64,000 nucleotides of DNA from JAXGMV01 sp040768445 (GTDB taxonomy: Bacteria; Chloroflexota; Anaerolineae; Anaerolineales; Anaerolineaceae). The stretch spans positions 992,001 to 1,056,000 of the forward strand of contig JAXGMV010000001.1 in assembly GCA_040768445.1 (NCBI GenBank), read 5' to 3'. Below are positions 1-9,518 of the stretch, piece after piece. The notes under the pieces are model-generated. The model worked only from the letters and a program-made list of their open reading frames with translations. It had not been told where the DNA came from and searched no databases. How positions within the stretch are numbered: the first letter of the stretch is position 1; each line of letters opens with the position of its first letter. Position numbers and translations under genes: made by a program.

Positions 1-424
1 AGCTATCTTTTAGGAACATCGACACAGCCTCCAAGGTTTCCTACATATCCATATGCTCAAAATATCATGCCTTTTCTATTCTTTCCAGAAAGCGTGCTTT
101 CCCTGTTGCCATAAGGGGAGTTTCCCCGTTGTTCTATATATTTATATATTTAGGATTTAGGTCTGGAAGGGATCGAGAATTTAATTCAATTTCTGGATAT
201 TTCTCCTTGAATGGATAATGTTGGGTCAATGATAGTAGTAGTAATAAACCAATAAGCTGTCACTTCATTGGTTTTGTCAGGCTTCCCAAGAATTTTTTAT
301 CTCAACCAATTTGAACAATTCTTATAGGTCTTACTCAAGGCTTACTCAGCACATGACATGAGCATATGTCTTTGCTATAGTGATGTCAGAGGTGCAAAAT
401 GACTAAAGAGATTTTTGATAGTGA
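1..424. other. AT-rich non-coding left edge
   Basis: No convincing reading frame is visible on either strand. The stretch is clearly more AT-rich than the genes that follow and has no recognisable RNA gene. It may be the downstream flank of a gene outside the window, or a remnant of transferred DNA. Nothing more specific can be supported. Confidence 0.5.
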
Positions 425-437
425 AGTCAGTTATGTG

Positions 438-515
438 GTCGGCTTTCACAAGCCGACGTTACAACTGCAGAACTGGCGGGATTAGTCCTTCACAGGATAA
501 TAAATCCCGCCCTAC
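438..515. repeat. Two hairpins including a dispersed GGCGGAT-type repeat
   Basis: Two perfect inverted repeats lie side by side. GTCGGCTT (438-445) pairs with AAGCCGAC (450-457), and GGCGGGATT (475-483) pairs with AATCCCGCC (503-511), the latter followed by CTAC. The second resembles other intergenic copies in this window near 14943, 15367, 29983 and 43330. All have a GGCGGAT-like arm, an ATCCGCC-like arm and often CTAC on the outside. Confidence 0.65.
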
Positions 516-530
516 GTTGATTTCCGGTTG

Positions 531-579
531 CATTACCCCCTCCTGCCTCCCCCATTTTTTCAAAATGGAGGAGGTTTAA
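531..579. repeat. Dispersed repeat, CCCCCTCCTGCCTCCCCCATT type
   Basis: This stretch reappears as its reverse complement at about 7320-7373. The two share the CCCCCTCCTGCCTCCCCC core, an A/T-rich centre and the final GGAGGAGGTTT, with a small length difference in the centre. Because the outer parts are roughly complementary (CCTCC... with ...GGAGG), each copy could fold into an imperfect hairpin. No coding potential is apparent. Confidence 0.7.
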
Positions 580-656
580 CAGCGCGATTCCCTCAACCAG
601 CAGGTTGAAGTCGCTGGCTGAGCTTCATGGAAGCGTCTGCAAGCAGGCGCAGGGCA

Positions 657-695
657 GGTATGATCATCCTGTATAGGACCATACCCGCCGGATTA
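657..695. repeat. Fragment of the GGATGG/GGTCC dispersed repeat
   Basis: The segment resembles the ACCATCCTGCAAAGGACC block at 43301-43320 (here ATCATCCTGTATAGGACC), followed in both places by (A/T)TACCCGCCG. It also matches the reverse complement of the blocks at 14957 and 15380. It is therefore a decayed copy of the same intergenic family, close to the start of the thiolase gene. Confidence 0.55.
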
Positions 696-798
696 TGTCG
701 AAATTTATTACCCGGTTAGGGGTCAAATCCGTGTTTGCTGCCCCCTGTTCGATGGTAGAATGGCAGTGAAGCAATTCATCCATCTTGTGGAGGACAAT

Positions 799-2018
<1,220 letters not shown>

Positions 2019-2019
<1 letters not shown>

Positions 2020-3041
2020 TGAAAGCACTGGTGACCGGCTCAACCGGGTTTATCGGCTCGCATCTCTGCCGGGCGCTGCTGGCGCAGGGGATTGAGGTGC
2101 GTGCCTTTCACAGGTCGTCCAGCCTGACAAGGTCACTGGCAGACCTGCCGGTTGAGCACGTCACCGGCGATATGACCCGCCCTGAGAGCTTTAAACCCGC
2201 CCTTGAGGGGGTTGACGTGGTCTTCCATACTGCTGCCCTGATGAACAGCCAGGCTGAGGTCGGGCGGCTGTACACGGTCATTGTGGAAGGCACGCGTGCA
2301 CTGCTGGAGGCTGCACAGAACGCCAGTGTGAAGCGCTTTATCTACACCAGCTCAGCTGCTGCATTGGGTAAGCCGGAGACGGTTGGCAAGGATACTGAAC
2401 CGGTGCTGTTGAACGAAGCCCACACCTGGAACATGGGACCGCAGGATTGGCCGTACGGTTACGCCAAGTACCTGGCTGAAATGGAAGTGCAGAAGGCAGT
2501 CTTTGCCGGGTTGGATGCAGTCATTCTGAACCCGACGCTGGTATTTGGTGCTGGCGATTACAACCGCCAGGGCAATTCGCTGATTGTGAAGGTCGCCCGC
2601 CAGAAACTGCCCGGCGTCACTGCCGGCGGTGTCAACGTGGTGCATATTGACGATGTGGTGGATGGTCACATTGCAGCCATGACCCGCGGCCGGCGCGGTG
2701 AACGCTACATTTTGGGGGGCAAGAATATGACGCATGCCACGCTGTTGAAGCTGATTGCCGAGGTTACGGGCAAGCCAGCGCCGGTGCTGGAGATCCCTGC
2801 TGGACTGCTGCGGGCGGCCAGCGCGCCGCTGCGGCTGGTGCGGGGGTATACCAACCTGCCGTTCTCGCCGGAGCTGTTCCACATGGCCGGGCTGTATTTC
2901 TACTTTGATACCAGCCGTTCACGCCAGGTGCTGGGTCTCAAGACTGCCCGCCCGGTGATGGACGCTTTACGCGAAGCCTATGCCTGGTTCCAGGAGATCG
3001 GCACACTGCCGGCGGCTGAGCCGGCTTCACCCAAACAATAA
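2019..3041 (+). CDS. NAD(P)-dependent epimerase/dehydratase (extended SDR)
   Basis: 340-residue extended short-chain dehydrogenase/reductase. The N-terminal Rossmann motif is TGSTGFIG (glycines 7, 10 and 13), and the catalytic pair is Tyr146/Lys150 in PYGYAK, preceded by TSSAAALG. The overall pattern resembles the dihydroflavonol-4-reductase-like/HpnA group, which acts on hydroxyl or keto groups of sugars, sterols or small lipids. The ATG overlaps the thiolase stop by one base (TAATG), which implies translational coupling and a shared pathway. The substrate cannot be read from the sequence. An open extension upstream to 2004 lies inside the thiolase gene and is rejected as the start. Confidence 0.9.
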
Positions 3042-3082
3042 TCTTTGATAAGCCTGTTGGCGTAAGAGTTAGAATAGCGAGG

Positions 3083-3997
3083 TCAGGCTGCGCTGTTATC
3101 CGGTGGAGACGGACGCTTGATGAAGCGCGGTTTGCGCTGGTTGGTGAGCCACACGCCGAAGACAGCGATCACAGCGCCGACCAGCTGGAGTGCAGTGATC
3201 ACCTCGCCGGCCGCTGCCGCCGCAATAATGCCCACCACCGGGTTGAGATTGGTGAATATCGCCACCACCGAGCCTTCAATGTAGCGCAGGGCATAATTCC
3301 ACAGGTACACCGCCAGTGCTGAGGCGCCGGCTCCGAGGAAAATGATGCTGGCAACGCCTGAGAATGCCAGTTTCGGTGGCCCGACCACAACTGTCTCAAC
3401 CAGCGCCAGCGGGACGAGGAACAGCAGACCGGCACAGAAGCCTGCCATGGTGATCACGGTGGAGGGGTAATTCATGACCAGCTTCTTACCCTGCACGGTG
3501 TAGATCGCCCAGGTGGTCATATTTGCCAGCACCATCAGATCGCCCAACAGTGCCAGCGAGCCTTTCTCATGGCTGAAGCTGTTCTGCACGATCAGGTACA
3601 CGCCGATCATCGATACAGCAATGCCGAAGATGCGTATTGCCGGCACCTTCTCACGCAGGAAGAGGTAGGAGAACAGGGCGATGATGGCAGGGAAGGCCAC
3701 ATGCAGCAGGGCCGCGTTGGCGGCGGTAGTGAAAACCAGTCCGACGTTTTGCAGCAGGTAGGTGAGCGTGACGCCCATCAGCCCGTAGCGGATGAAGGCC
3801 GGCTTGAAGGTCAGATTGAAGCGGAAGCCCTGCTTCCAGGCAAAGGGCAATAGCGTGAGCACCGCCACGATGAAGCGCAGGGCGGTCAGGGTGAATGGGC
3901 CGGACTGGCCGAGCGTGTTCTTGGTGACCAGGAAGGTCAGCCCCCAGATGCACGAGGACAGGACCAGGAAGAGCAGGCTGATGGTGCGTTTACTCAA
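3083..3997 (-). CDS. EamA-family (DMT) transporter
   Basis: 304-residue integral membrane protein with about ten hydrophobic segments arranged as two EamA repeats. The first repeat begins with SSCIWGLTFLVTKNTL near the N-terminus, and the second lies around residues 155-285 and contains NLNPVVGIIAA. Family members export amino acids, nucleotides or other metabolites, and the substrate here is unknown. The C-terminus is basic (NQRKPRFIKRP) and probably cytosolic. The gene faces the thiolase/epimerase pair tail to tail with 41 bases between, and it diverges from the LLM oxidoreductase gene. It is probably a single-gene transcription unit. Confidence 0.88.
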   Translation of the reverse strand: MSKRTISLLFLVLSSCIWGLTFLVTKNTLGQSGPFTLTALRFIVAVLTLLPFAWKQGFRFNLTFKPAFIRYGLMGVTLTYLLQNVGLVFTTAANAALLHVAFPAIIALFSYLFLREKVPAIRIFGIAVSMIGVYLIVQNSFSHEKGSLALLGDLMVLANMTTWAIYTVQGKKLVMNYPSTVITMAGFCAGLLFLVPLALVETVVVGPPKLAFSGVASIIFLGAGASALAVYLWNYALRYIEGSVVAIFTNLNPVVGIIAAAAAGEVITALQLVGAVIAVFGVWLTNQRKPRFIKRPSPPDNSAA

Positions 3998-4252
3998 ATG
4001 GAAATTCCGTTTGAAAAGGAATGACGGTACAGCGGCATATGTTAGCGCAGGGGCGCTGTTCTGTCAACGGTGGAAGGGGATACTGCTGAGCGCTGTCTGA
4101 GAACTGATCACAGGTGTGTTACGACCAGTTCTTAATCAGAAACAAGGAACTGCTATTTTTTATGCACCTTTGGGCTTGAAAAAAGTCAGAAACCGTTTAC
4201 CATTAGAACTATTAGAGGATTATCTGCCAGGCGGCCTTGAGGAGGAACAGAT

Positions 4253-5137
4253 ATGCGTGTGAAAGATCTGAAAATTGGCGTGATTTACCCGCAGACTGAA
4301 TACAGCACCGACGCCGTTGCCGTGCGTGAGTTTGCGATTACTGCCGAGGCGCTTGGGTTCACTCACATCCTGGCGTATGACCATGTGCTGGGCGCCAACC
4401 CGGACCGTCCCGGCGGCTGGAGCGGGCCGTACACCCACCTCAACACCTTCATGGAGCCGTTTGTGCTGTTCTCCTACATGGCGGCTGTGACCAGCCGCAT
4501 TGGCTTTACCACCGGCATCCTGATCCTGCCGCAGCGCCAGACCGCGCTGGTTGCCAAGCAGGCCGCCACGCTGGACGTACTGTCCGGCGGCAGGCTGCGG
4601 CTGGGCGTGGCAGTGGGCTGGAACCAGGTGGAATACGAAGCGCTGGGTGAGGACTTCAACCGGCGCGGCGCCAAGCTGGAGGAGAGCGTTAACCTGCTGC
4701 GCCAGCTGTGGACACAGCCGCTGGTGACCTTCAAGGGACGCTGGCACACGGTCTCAGACGCGGGGATAAACCCCCTGCCCGTGCAGCAGCCCATCCCAAT
4801 CTGGTTTGGCGGTCATGCCGAGGCTGTACTGCGGCGCACCGCCCGCATGGGCGACGGCTGGCTGCCCAATTACAAGACAGCCGCCGAGGCCAAACCGCAC
4901 CTTGACCGGCTGGCAGCTTATGCGATTGAAGCGGAACGCGACCCAAAAGAGATCGGGATTGAAGCCCGTCTTGCGTACGGAAAGGGCGATGCTGGTGAGT
5001 GGGGTAGCCTGCTGATGGGCTGGCAGGAAGCCGGCGCCACGCATGCCACCCTGAACCTGATGTCCAGCGGGTTTACCAGAACGGATGATTACCTGGCTGC
5101 CATGCGGCGATTTTCAGAGGAGATTATGCAGGGATAA
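4253..5137 (+). CDS. LLM-class F420-dependent oxidoreductase
   Basis: 294-residue luciferase-like monooxygenase-fold protein. It has the N-terminal strand KIGVIYPQTE, the segment RIGFTTGILILPQRQ, the family signature around LSGGRLRLGVAVGWN and the later block PIPIWFGGHAE. Family members use coenzyme F420 or FMN for redox reactions on diverse substrates, and the F420 assignment is an inference from the subgroup pattern. A GAGGAGG ribosome-binding site lies just upstream of the ATG. The next gene follows after 23 bases, so the two may be co-transcribed. The actual substrate is not predictable. Confidence 0.88.
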   Translation: MRVKDLKIGVIYPQTEYSTDAVAVREFAITAEALGFTHILAYDHVLGANPDRPGGWSGPYTHLNTFMEPFVLFSYMAAVTSRIGFTTGILILPQRQTALVAKQAATLDVLSGGRLRLGVAVGWNQVEYEALGEDFNRRGAKLEESVNLLRQLWTQPLVTFKGRWHTVSDAGINPLPVQQPIPIWFGGHAEAVLRRTARMGDGWLPNYKTAAEAKPHLDRLAAYAIEAERDPKEIGIEARLAYGKGDAGEWGSLLMGWQEAGATHATLNLMSSGFTRTDDYLAAMRRFSEEIMQG

Positions 5138-5160
5138 AAGATAGGGCAACAGGAGCAGGT

Positions 5161-5889
5161 ATGAACTCGGCACAACACAGGAAAATTGCAGAGGAAGCGC
5201 TGGGCAGCGAGACGATCATGAGCCGGCAGGCACTGGGCTGGGTGATAACTGCCAACCTGCGCAGTGACTGGCACCCGCTGGATGCCAAACGCCATTTTGA
5301 CAACGCCGCCAGTCCGGACGATCTGTGCGCCATGTGGTACTCAGGGTTTAACACCTACCTCACACGAGCGGTTATCGACAGCGAGCCGTTTGCACCCCGC
5401 AGCCGCGTGCCGCGCAGCCGCCGCTCTGCACTCGCTAACTTTGGCCGCGCCAGCCATGCCCTGGCGGACTTTTACGCCCACACCAACTGGGTGGAACTGA
5501 TGGCTGAACGGGGCAGCCTGGACCTGCAAGCGCCTCTGCTGGGCACAGAACTGACGCCTGAAATGCTGCCGACGGGCTTGTACAGCGGCTATTTCAACCT
5601 GCGTTACGGCTTGCAGGGCTGCCCAAAGGTGGATGGACATTACCAGCCGCCGGCTGGTTACCAGGCCTGCCACGCCACGCTGGCGAAGGACAGCCCGACG
5701 GACGGTCACGGCGCCGAGACCATCCCATCGGCCGGCGTGACCTATTATGAGGCTGCCCATTCACTGGCTGTGAGCGCCACACAGCGCCTGTGGGATGCCT
5801 TTCTCATGCGGCTCAATAGCGCTTACGGGGGGCAGGCGCAAAATATCGCCATTGCGCTGGCATGGGGGCAGACGCTCCAGCGGGGGTAA
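5161..5889 (+). CDS. HET-C / zinc-phospholipase-C-like protein
   Basis: 242-residue protein without an obvious signal peptide. The central block GRASHALADFYAHTNWVEL (residues 95-113) carries His99, Asp103 and His107. This is the spacing seen in the metal site of zinc-dependent phospholipase C and in fungal HET-C-type proteins, which have the pattern H-x-x-x-D-x-x-x-H-(S/T)-N-W. An additional His lies at residue 45 (RHFDN). The family link is by motif only, so enzymatic activity is uncertain. It follows the LLM gene closely and ends before a likely terminator at 5962. No partner suggests a pathway. Confidence 0.6.
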   Translation: MNSAQHRKIAEEALGSETIMSRQALGWVITANLRSDWHPLDAKRHFDNAASPDDLCAMWYSGFNTYLTRAVIDSEPFAPRSRVPRSRRSALANFGRASHALADFYAHTNWVELMAERGSLDLQAPLLGTELTPEMLPTGLYSGYFNLRYGLQGCPKVDGHYQPPAGYQACHATLAKDSPTDGHGAETIPSAGVTYYEAAHSLAVSATQRLWDAFLMRLNSAYGGQAQNIAIALAWGQTLQRG

Positions 5890-5961
5890 ACATGTAATTG
5901 CCAATTGACAACCCGCTTGCATATCCGTATCATGATAGTGATAGTGCACGGTGTGTCACTG

Positions 5962-5997
5962 CAGCCCACTTCGATGGAAGCGGGCTGTGTTGTTTCT
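5962..5997 (+). terminator. Probable rho-independent terminator
   Basis: CAGCCC at 5962-5967 pairs with GGGCTG at 5982-5987. After one mismatch the stem continues with CTTC and GAAG around a 4-nt loop. It is followed by TGTTGTTTCT, which is T-rich but not a pure T-run. It lies 73 bases after the HET-C-like gene. Confidence 0.55.
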
Positions 5998-6104
5998 GGG
6001 TGGTCATAAACCACAGCAAGTGTCTGTAAGACCTGAATCAGTGCGGAATGCTCGACCAAGGCTGAGAGACAGTTTAGGCAAGATAGACAAGGAGGGTAGG
6101 AATT

Positions 6105-6605
6105 ATGATTTCAATGCTCATTGGAGGTTTTTTGATCGTGTTTGGGCTGGTCGGGCTGGCGATTATCGTCGCCATCTACTTTGTTCTTGATCAGTTTGTG
6201 CCGGTGGATCTGCCCACCTGGTCATTCCTGCTGTTCGGTGTGGTGAGTGTTCTGGAGATCATCATTGGCATCATTCTGCTAATCACAGGGCGCTCAAAGA
6301 AGAAAGCCAAGGAGGAGCTGGCGCTGCAGATCTACAACCAGGGCATACCGGCTAAAGCCAGGGTCACGTTTGTGGACAAGGATTACTCCTTCCTGGTCAA
6401 CGAAAAGCCAATCTATTCGGTGGTGGAGTTTGTCTTCACCGACCACATGGGCCGGCAGCACACTGCCCGCAAACAGCAGGTGGAATCTGACCTGGTAATA
6501 CGCAGTTCCATCACCGTGGGCAGCGAGGTGGATATCAAATACATGTCGGCTGACCCGGATAAGAACGTCCTGCTGATCAAGGATCCAACTGCGCCGGCGG
6601 TATAG
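6105..6605 (+). CDS. Small membrane protein, paralogue of the next gene
   Basis: 166 residues with two N-terminal membrane segments (about 5-28 and 37-58) followed by a soluble domain of about 100 residues. The soluble part includes KARVTFVDKDYSFLVNEKPI and an EVDIKYMSADPDKNVLL ending. It resembles the small beta-rich domain of DUF3592-type proteins, in which a short linker-like domain follows transmembrane helices. GGAGGG at 6091-6096 supports the start. The downstream gene encodes a close paralogue, which points to tandem duplication. No function is established. Confidence 0.75.
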   Translation: MISMLIGGFLIVFGLVGLAIIVAIYFVLDQFVPVDLPTWSFLLFGVVSVLEIIIGIILLITGRSKKKAKEELALQIYNQGIPAKARVTFVDKDYSFLVNEKPIYSVVEFVFTDHMGRQHTARKQQVESDLVIRSSITVGSEVDIKYMSADPDKNVLLIKDPTAPAV

Positions 6606-6649
6606 GGCTGCGGCAGAGGGTCAGTTTTTCCGTAAACAGAAAGGAGTCA

Positions 6650-7177
6650 ATGATGGGCGGCATATTGGGCAGGTTTTTAGTATTGATAAGCATTGCGATG
6701 GCTTTGTTCCTGGGGCTGTTCATCGCAATCGATGCGTTGTTCTTGAAAGATGGCAGTTTCACCTTTATGACACTGTTACCATTTTGGATTGCCATTGGTG
6801 TGATGATCGTGATCGGCGCGATCCTATGGCTTACAGGCAATGTAAAAGGCAAGGAAACGCAAGCACTGGCGATGAAAATCTTCAAAGAAGGCAGGCTTAC
6901 CAGGGGGAAGGTCACTTTTGTGGATAAGAATTACAGCCTGCTGGTGAATGAGAAACCCATCTATTCCATTGTTGAGGTGGTTTTCAACGATGAGATGGGG
7001 CGGGAGCACGTTTCGCGCAAGGAAAATATCGAGTCCGACCTGGTGATCCGCAGCCAGGTGGTGATTGGCAGTGAGATTGACATGAAATACCTGCGCGAAG
7101 ACCCGACCAAGAATGTCTTTTTAATCTGGGAGCCGGGCAAGCGCCCTGAGAATTGGGACGGCCGCACGCCGATGTAG
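6650..7177 (+). CDS. Small membrane protein, paralogue of the preceding gene
   Basis: 175 residues with the same layout as its neighbour: two N-terminal membrane helices, then a soluble domain with TRGKVTFVDKNYSLLVNEKP and SEIDMKYLREDPTKNVFLI. The two proteins are clearly homologous in the soluble domain and diverged in the helices. Two ATG codons abut at 6650 and 6653. AAGGAG at 6641-6646 is better spaced for the second, so the true start may be 6653. The short C-terminal tail (PGKRPENWDGRTPM) is absent from the paralogue. The function is unknown. Confidence 0.75.
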   Translation: MMGGILGRFLVLISIAMALFLGLFIAIDALFLKDGSFTFMTLLPFWIAIGVMIVIGAILWLTGNVKGKETQALAMKIFKEGRLTRGKVTFVDKNYSLLVNEKPIYSIVEVVFNDEMGREHVSRKENIESDLVIRSQVVIGSEIDMKYLREDPTKNVFLIWEPGKRPENWDGRTPM

Positions 7178-7530
7178 GTTTGTTGGCTGAGCTGTGTCTG
7201 TCCCGTTAGCTGAACGTGCCGAAGGTGCCGGTGGCTGCCGAAGGTCTCTATCTAAGGGGTTGAAGTCCCGGTACATTGTCCACGTCAAGGGGATCGAAAC
7301 CGAGGTATGAATGCCTTATTAAAACCTCCTCCATTTTTGTTATTCAAAAAATGGGGGAGGCAGGAGGGGGTAACATTCTGATTGACAATTAAACCTAATT
7401 TTTTCTAACAAAAATAGTCGGGATGAGAGTCGAAAGTTGTCTGATAGACGGATAATCAGCCCCCACCCAACCTCCCCCAGCAATCAAAATACGATTGTCG
7501 GGAGAGGAGCTTAAGACTTCAACCCCCTGC
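7178..7530. repeat. Non-coding stretch with dispersed repeat fragments
   Basis: No gene is visible here. Positions 7240-7305 hold GCCGAAGG, CCCGGTACATTGTCC and AAGGGGATCGAA blocks of the kind repeated at 15262-15310 and 15510-15620. Positions 7320-7373 are the inverted copy of 531-579. Positions 7451-7506 contain another CCCCCACCC...GGGAGAGGA-type block. The stretch lies between the membrane-protein pair and the phosphate module. Confidence 0.6.
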
Positions 7531-7531
7531 T

Positions 7532-7560
7532 TTGCCTTTTCACGCTCAACTGGATATAAT
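7532..7560 (+). promoter_or_regulatory. Sigma70-type promoter for the histidine kinase gene
   Basis: TTGCCT (7532-7537) and TATAAT (7555-7560) are separated by 17 bases. The predicted transcript would start about 45 bases before the kinase ATG at 7612, where AAGGA at 7600-7604 provides a ribosome-binding site. Confidence 0.6.
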
Positions 7561-7611
7561 CCCTTTACAGACGTTTCACTGATACACATTCCCTGCCCGA
7601 AGGATGGTGAT

Positions 7612-9366
7612 ATGCTCAATTCCATACGCTGGCGGATTGCCCTGCCTTTTATGCTGCTAATCCTGGCGATCTTGATCCCGCTCACCCTGTTCATCACGCA
7701 CACTTTCGAACAAACCTACCTGGACGACCTCGAGGACAAGCTCGCCACCGAGGCGCGCATGATCGGCAGCCTGGTTGAGCCGATGATCACTGCAGGTGAG
7801 CCGGTCGAACAGATCAATGCCGCAGCTGATGACTGGGGCCGCCTGCTCAAGGCGCGTGTCACGATCATCTCAGCTGACGGCGCTGTGCTGGGCGAGTCGG
7901 ACGAGGACTTCGCCGAGATGGTCAACCATCTCGACCGGCCTGAAATCGTCCAGGCGCTTGCATCCGGGCTTGGCAGCAGTGTGCGTTTCAGCCACACGGT
8001 CGGCTATGACATGATGTACACCGCCGTGGTGCTGCAGCCCAGCGGCGAGCCGGCTGGATTTGCGCGTGTAGCGCTGCCGACCACGGATATCGATGCCTCG
8101 GTTGCCGCACTGCGCAGTAAACTGCTCGCGGCAGCTGCCGGGGTGACCCTGCTGGGTCTCCTGCTGGCTATTGTGATCGCCGACCGCATCTCAAAACCGG
8201 TCAGTGAGCTCACACACGCCGTGCGCGCGATGGCTGATGGTAAAAAATCAGAACACATTGTCTCCAGTTCAATGGAGGAGATCAACCAGCTCTCGCAGGC
8301 GTTCAACACCATGTCGGTCAAGCTGAACACCCAGTTCAACGCGGTTGAAACCGAGCGCGAAAAACTGGCTGCGGTGCAGTCCAAAATGACCGACGGCGTG
8401 ATGATTGTTGACGCTGAGGGCAGGGTTCAGCTTATCAACCCGGCTGCTGAAACGATGTTCAACAGCCGCACCGGGGAAGCAGTCGGCAAATCGTTGATTG
8501 AGATTACCGCGCACTACCTGCCGGTTGAGCTGTGGCAGCGCTGTGCGAAGACCGGTGAAAGCCAGGAGGCACAGTTTGACACTCGCGACAGGATACTCAC
8601 CCTGCAGACCACCGCTGTGCCGCTGGCGTCCATCCTGCAGGGCAGCACCCTGCTGCTCTTCCACGACATCACCCGCCAGCGCCAGACTGAGATCATGCGC
8701 CGCGATTTCATCAGCAACGTGTCGCACGAACTGCGCACGCCATTGGCGGCGGTAAAAACGTTGACCGAAACCCTGCAGGACGGCGCCCTGGAAGAACCGC
8801 CCATCGCCCACCGCTTCCTTGACAAGATTGAGACCGAAGTGGACGCCATGAGCCTGCTGGTGGCCGAACTGCTCGAGCTGGCGCGCATTGAGTCCGGCCG
8901 GGTGCCGGTTGAACTGCAGCCCGTCCGCCCGCTGGATATCGTCCAACCGGTGGCTGAGCGCCTGCAGTTACAGGCTGAACGCAGCGGCATCACGCTGTCT
9001 GTGGACTGCCCGCCTGACCTGCCCGCCGTACTGGCAGATGCAGGACGCCTGCAGCAGGTGCTGGTCAACTTACTGCACAACGCCGTCAAATTCACTTCGC
9101 CGGGTGGGAGTATCAGCGTCGGTGCAGCGGCACAGGAAGGCTTCGTACGTTTTGCTGTCACTGATAGCGGCCAGGGCATCGCACCGGAAGATCTGCCACG
9201 AATTTTTGAGCGCTTCTATAAGACCGACAAGTCCCGTTCTACCAGCGGCACCGGCCTGGGTCTGGCCATCGCCCGCCACCTGGTGGAAGTGCACGGCGGC
9301 AGGATCTGGGTTGAGAGCGAGTTGGACAAGGGCAGCACCTTCACCTTCACCATCCCGCTGGCATAA
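7612..9366 (+). CDS. phoR: PhoR-like sensor histidine kinase
   Basis: 584-residue membrane kinase. In order it has membrane helix 1 (about 8-29), an extracytoplasmic sensor region (30-168), helix 2 (171-190), HAMP (about 191-245) and a PAS domain starting near ADGVMIVDAEG-like residues. The HisKA domain follows with His372 in NVSHELRTPLAAV, and then an ATPase domain with N-box NLLHNAVKF and G-boxes DSGQGI and GTGLGLAI. This is the architecture of PhoR/PnpS phosphate sensors. It lies directly upstream of a Pho-box-driven pst operon, so phosphate control is a strong inference. No response regulator gene adjoins it in this window, which is unusual. The frame is open upstream to 7495, but the ATG at 7612 with AAGGA fits best. 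Confidence 0.88.
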   Translation: MLNSIRWRIALPFMLLILAILIPLTLFITHTFEQTYLDDLEDKLATEARMIGSLVEPMITAGEPVEQINAAADDWGRLLKARVTIISADGAVLGESDEDFAEMVNHLDRPEIVQALASGLGSSVRFSHTVGYDMMYTAVVLQPSGEPAGFARVALPTTDIDASVAALRSKLLAAAAGVTLLGLLLAIVIADRISKPVSELTHAVRAMADGKKSEHIVSSSMEEINQLSQAFNTMSVKLNTQFNAVETEREKLAAVQSKMTDGVMIVDAEGRVQLINPAAETMFNSRTGEAVGKSLIEITAHYLPVELWQRCAKTGESQEAQFDTRDRILTLQTTAVPLASILQGSTLLLFHDITRQRQTEIMRRDFISNVSHELRTPLAAVKTLTETLQDGALEEPPIAHRFLDKIETEVDAMSLLVAELLELARIESGRVPVELQPVRPLDIVQPVAERLQLQAERSGITLSVDCPPDLPAVLADAGRLQQVLVNLLHNAVKFTSPGGSISVGAAAQEGFVRFAVTDSGQGIAPEDLPRIFERFYKTDKSRSTSGTGLGLAIARHLVEVHGGRIWVESELDKGSTFTFTIPLA

Positions 9367-9386
9367 TTTCCACTATCAATCACTCG

Positions 9387-9420
9387 ACGATCGAGGCTGT
9401 TTGGGTCTCGATCGTTTTTT
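9387..9420 (+). terminator. Rho-independent terminator after the kinase gene
   Basis: CGATCGAG (9388-9395) pairs perfectly with CTCGATCG (9407-9414). The stem is extended by an A-T pair and followed by six T residues (9415-9420). It separates kinase transcription from the pst promoter that starts immediately after. Confidence 0.9.
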
Positions 9421-9480
9421 GTTAACCTGATGTTAACCTGTTGTTAGCCGGTTGTTAAACTTCGCCTGATATGCTTGTAT
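9421..9480 (+). promoter_or_regulatory. Pho-box array and pstS promoter
   Basis: Four direct repeats with an exact 11-bp period start at 9421, 9432, 9443 and 9454: GTTAACCTGAT, GTTAACCTGTT, GTTAGCCGGTT and GTTAAACTTCG. The GTTA core and 11-bp spacing match the binding logic of PhoB/PhoP-type regulators, which sit on one DNA face in tandem. A -10-like TATGCT (9470-9475) or TTGTAT (9475-9480) follows, so the array would replace the -35 region. It lies 39 bases before the pstS ATG. Activation under phosphate limitation is inferred. Confidence 0.85.
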
Positions 9481-9518
9481 CTGAAGATAAAGATTAAACA
9501 ATTTTTGGAGGATACACT

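Noticed and set aside
438..515. Terminators for a gene left of the window
   Set aside because: The stems are perfect but no T-runs follow, and the sequence belongs to a dispersed intergenic family.
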